From Arthrobacter sp. (GTDB lineage: Bacteria > Actinomycetota > Actinomycetes > Actinomycetales > Micrococcaceae), in assembly GCA_030146405.1 (NCBI GenBank), contig JASLBS010000112.1, positions 1 through 14,464 of the forward strand: DNA of 14,464 nt, in the 5' to 3' direction. A program made the translations under genes and the position numbers. How positions within the stretch are numbered: the first letter of the stretch is position 1; each line of letters opens with the position of its first letter. Positions 13,010 to 14,464 of the stretch are shown here, one piece after another. Under the pieces are notes generated by a model. The model saw only the letters and a list, made by a program, of their open reading frames with translations. It had not been told where the DNA came from and searched no databases.

Positions 13010-14464
13010 ATGAACAACCAGAACACGCTGTGGCAATCCCTCGGCCGGCTGTATCCGCACGTCCGCCCCATCCTCCCGCGTCTGCTGCTGGGTCTTCTGT
13101 GTGCGCTCGGCGCAAGCGTCATGGCACTGGCCATCCCCCAGGTGCTGCGGGTCCTCATCAATGACGCCCTCGCGGAAGGGGGCGCCGCGCGGACGGTCTG
13201 GATCGCCTCCGGCGTGGTGCTGATCCTCGGCGTCCTCGAGGCCACGTTCGTAGCGCTCCGCCGTCACTTCGTCATCACGCCGGCCACCACGGTGGAGACG
13301 AACATGCGGACGTCCTTCTACCGCCATCTGCAGGACCTCACGGTGGAGTTCCACGACCGCTGGGGCAGCGGGCAGCTCCTCTCCCGGGCCATGAGCGATC
13401 TCAACCTCATGCGCCGTTGGATGGCCTTCGGGCTCATCATGCTGGTGGTCACCTCCCTGACCGTGGTCATGGGTGTCACCATCATGTTCTTCACGAGCTG
13501 GGTGCTGGCACTGATCTTCACCGCGGCTGCCGTGCCCCTGATGATCTACGGGTACCGCTTCCGCACCTCCTACAGCCGGGTGTCACGCAAGAGCCAGGAC
13601 CAGGCCGGGGATCTCGCCACCACGGTGGAGGAGTCCGTGCACGGCATCCGGGTGCTCAAGGCCTTCGGGCGGAGCCGTGAGGCGCTCGAGGACTTCGAGG
13701 AGCAGGCCGAGGAACTTCGGCAGACCGAGATCGTGAAGGCGAGATCCCTCGCCAGCTTCTCGATGATCGTGATGCTGCTGCCGGAACTTGCGCTGGGAGC
13801 TTCCCTCGTCGTCGGCATCATGCTCGCGGCGAGCGGTGACGTCTCCATCGGCGCGCTCGTCGCGTTCTTCGCCACCGCCGCCGCAGTGGCCGGACCGGTG
13901 GAGTTCATCGGCCCCCTGCTCGCCATGACCTTCACGGCCAAGACCGCCATCGACAGGCACTACGAGGTGATGGAATCGGAGAACACGATCACGGATCCGC
14001 GGGAACCCGAGCACCTCGTGGAGCCCCGCGGTGAGCTGGTGCTCGATGCCGTCCACTTCCGCTACCCCGACGCGGAGGACGCGACCACCGACGTCCTCGA
14101 CGGCATCGACCTGACCCTGAGGGCCGGCGAGACCATGGCCCTGGTAGGGGTGACGGGGTGCGGCAAGAGCACGCTGCTCCAGCTCATCCCCCGCCTCTAC
14201 GACGTGACCGGGGGTACCATCCGGATCGATGGGGTGGACCTCCGGGACCTCGAGCTCGAGGAACTGCGTTCCCTCGTGTCCGTGGCCTTCGAGGACACCA
14301 CACTGTTCTCCAACTCCGTCCGCGAGAACGTGCTCATGGGTTCGCGGGCAGAGGGCGCGGAGGCCGAGCGGATCCTCGCGGAGGCGCTCGAGGTGGCGCA
14401 GGCGCAGTTCGCCTACGAACTGCCCGAGGGTCTCGACACCCTGATCGGTGAGGAGGGGCTCAGC
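13010..14464 (+). CDS. ABC exporter half-transporter, 3' end beyond window
   Basis: The first 485 residues of an ABC multidrug/lipid-type exporter (membrane domain fused to ATPase), open to the window end. Six membrane helices are expected in residues 20-310 (hydrophobic near 22-48, 64-85, 138-161, 163-182, 252-273 and 278-306). The ATPase domain starts near 342, with the A-loop Tyr352 in RYPD and Walker A GVTGCGKST at 380-388. The Q-loop normally reads Pro-Gln-Asp; here it reads Phe-Glu-Asp with Glu428 in place of Gln. The ABC signature, Walker B and H-loop lie beyond the edge, about 100 residues short. The ATG at 13010 has a weak site (GAAGAG). It appears separately transcribed from the phosphoesterase (109-bp gap with candidate Crp box, promoter and inverted repeat). 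Exporters of this type often pair with a second half-transporter downstream. Substrate unknown. Confidence 0.93.
   Translation, partial: MNNQNTLWQSLGRLYPHVRPILPRLLLGLLCALGASVMALAIPQVLRVLINDALAEGGAARTVWIASGVVLILGVLEATFVALRRHFVITPATTVETNMRTSFYRHLQDLTVEFHDRWGSGQLLSRAMSDLNLMRRWMAFGLIMLVVTSLTVVMGVTIMFFTSWVLALIFTAAAVPLMIYGYRFRTSYSRVSRKSQDQAGDLATTVEESVHGIRVLKAFGRSREALEDFEEQAEELRQTEIVKARSLASFSMIVMLLPELALGASLVVGIMLAASGDVSIGALVAFFATAAAVAGPVEFIGPLLAMTFTAKTAIDRHYEVMESENTITDPREPEHLVEPRGELVLDAVHFRYPDAEDATTDVLDGIDLTLRAGETMALVGVTGCGKSTLLQLIPRLYDVTGGTIRIDGVDLRDLELEELRSLVSVAFEDTTLFSNSVRENVLMGSRAEGAEAERILAEALEVAQAQFAYELPEGLDTLIGEEGLS

Noticed and set aside
1..14464. CRISPR array, insertion sequence, prophage or defence island
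   Set aside because: No spaced direct repeats, transposase, integrase, attachment site or defence-type domain could be found; coding style is uniform across the window.

Overview
The window is GC-rich, densely coded chromosomal DNA from a high-GC Gram-positive actinobacterium. Protein content and gene order suggest an Arthrobacter-like member of the Micrococcaceae; this is inferred from family resemblance, not from a search. There are GTG and TTG starts, a GlxR/Crp-type regulator, a MarP-type membrane serine protease, and a penicillin-binding protein next to a membrane-anchored metallophosphoesterase. I see no phage genes, transposase, CRISPR array, tRNA or rRNA.

Layout. (1) 132-743, plus strand: a small secreted lipoprotein with a Pro/Ser/Thr-rich spacer and an Ig-like C-terminal domain. 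(2) 906-4646, minus strand: a family 5 substrate-binding lipoprotein and two DppB/DppC-type permeases. It looks like a peptide/nickel/opine-type ABC importer operon without its ATPase genes. A strong hairpin lies between the binding-protein gene and the permeases. (3) 4860-5867, plus strand: a DUF2332 protein, divergent from the importer and convergent, with only 4 bp between stop codons, with (4) 5872-7074, minus strand, marP. (5) 7295-7972, plus strand: a Crp/GlxR regulator divergent from marP, ending in a strong stem-loop terminator. (6) 8060-9624, minus strand: a tight operon DUF4177 - RidA - Nudix (NUDT19-like). (7) 9660-12900, plus strand: a class A penicillin-binding protein and a translationally coupled metallophosphoesterase. 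(8) 13010 to the window end, plus strand: an ABC exporter half-transporter cut by the edge.

Regions 4-7 resemble, in content and order, the block known in Mycobacterium tuberculosis around marP (Rv3671c), crp (Rv3676), a RidA gene, a DUF4177 gene, ponA2 and a phosphoesterase. Here the block is condensed: nth, the metallo-beta-lactamase-fold gene, the ArsA-like ATPase pair and whiB4 are not present. The common theme is envelope maintenance (MarP, PBP, phosphoesterase) beside global cAMP-type regulation and metabolite clean-up (RidA, Nudix).

The most testable new observations are regulatory. Three Crp/GlxR-like boxes lie in front of the importer, crp/marP and the exporter. A perfect 8-bp inverted repeat overlaps the likely exporter promoter. 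The 35-bp gap between DUF4177 and the PBP gene carries two mirror-image -10 elements that would make both transcripts leaderless. I do not see a clearly undescribed multi-gene system; most of the window is housekeeping.
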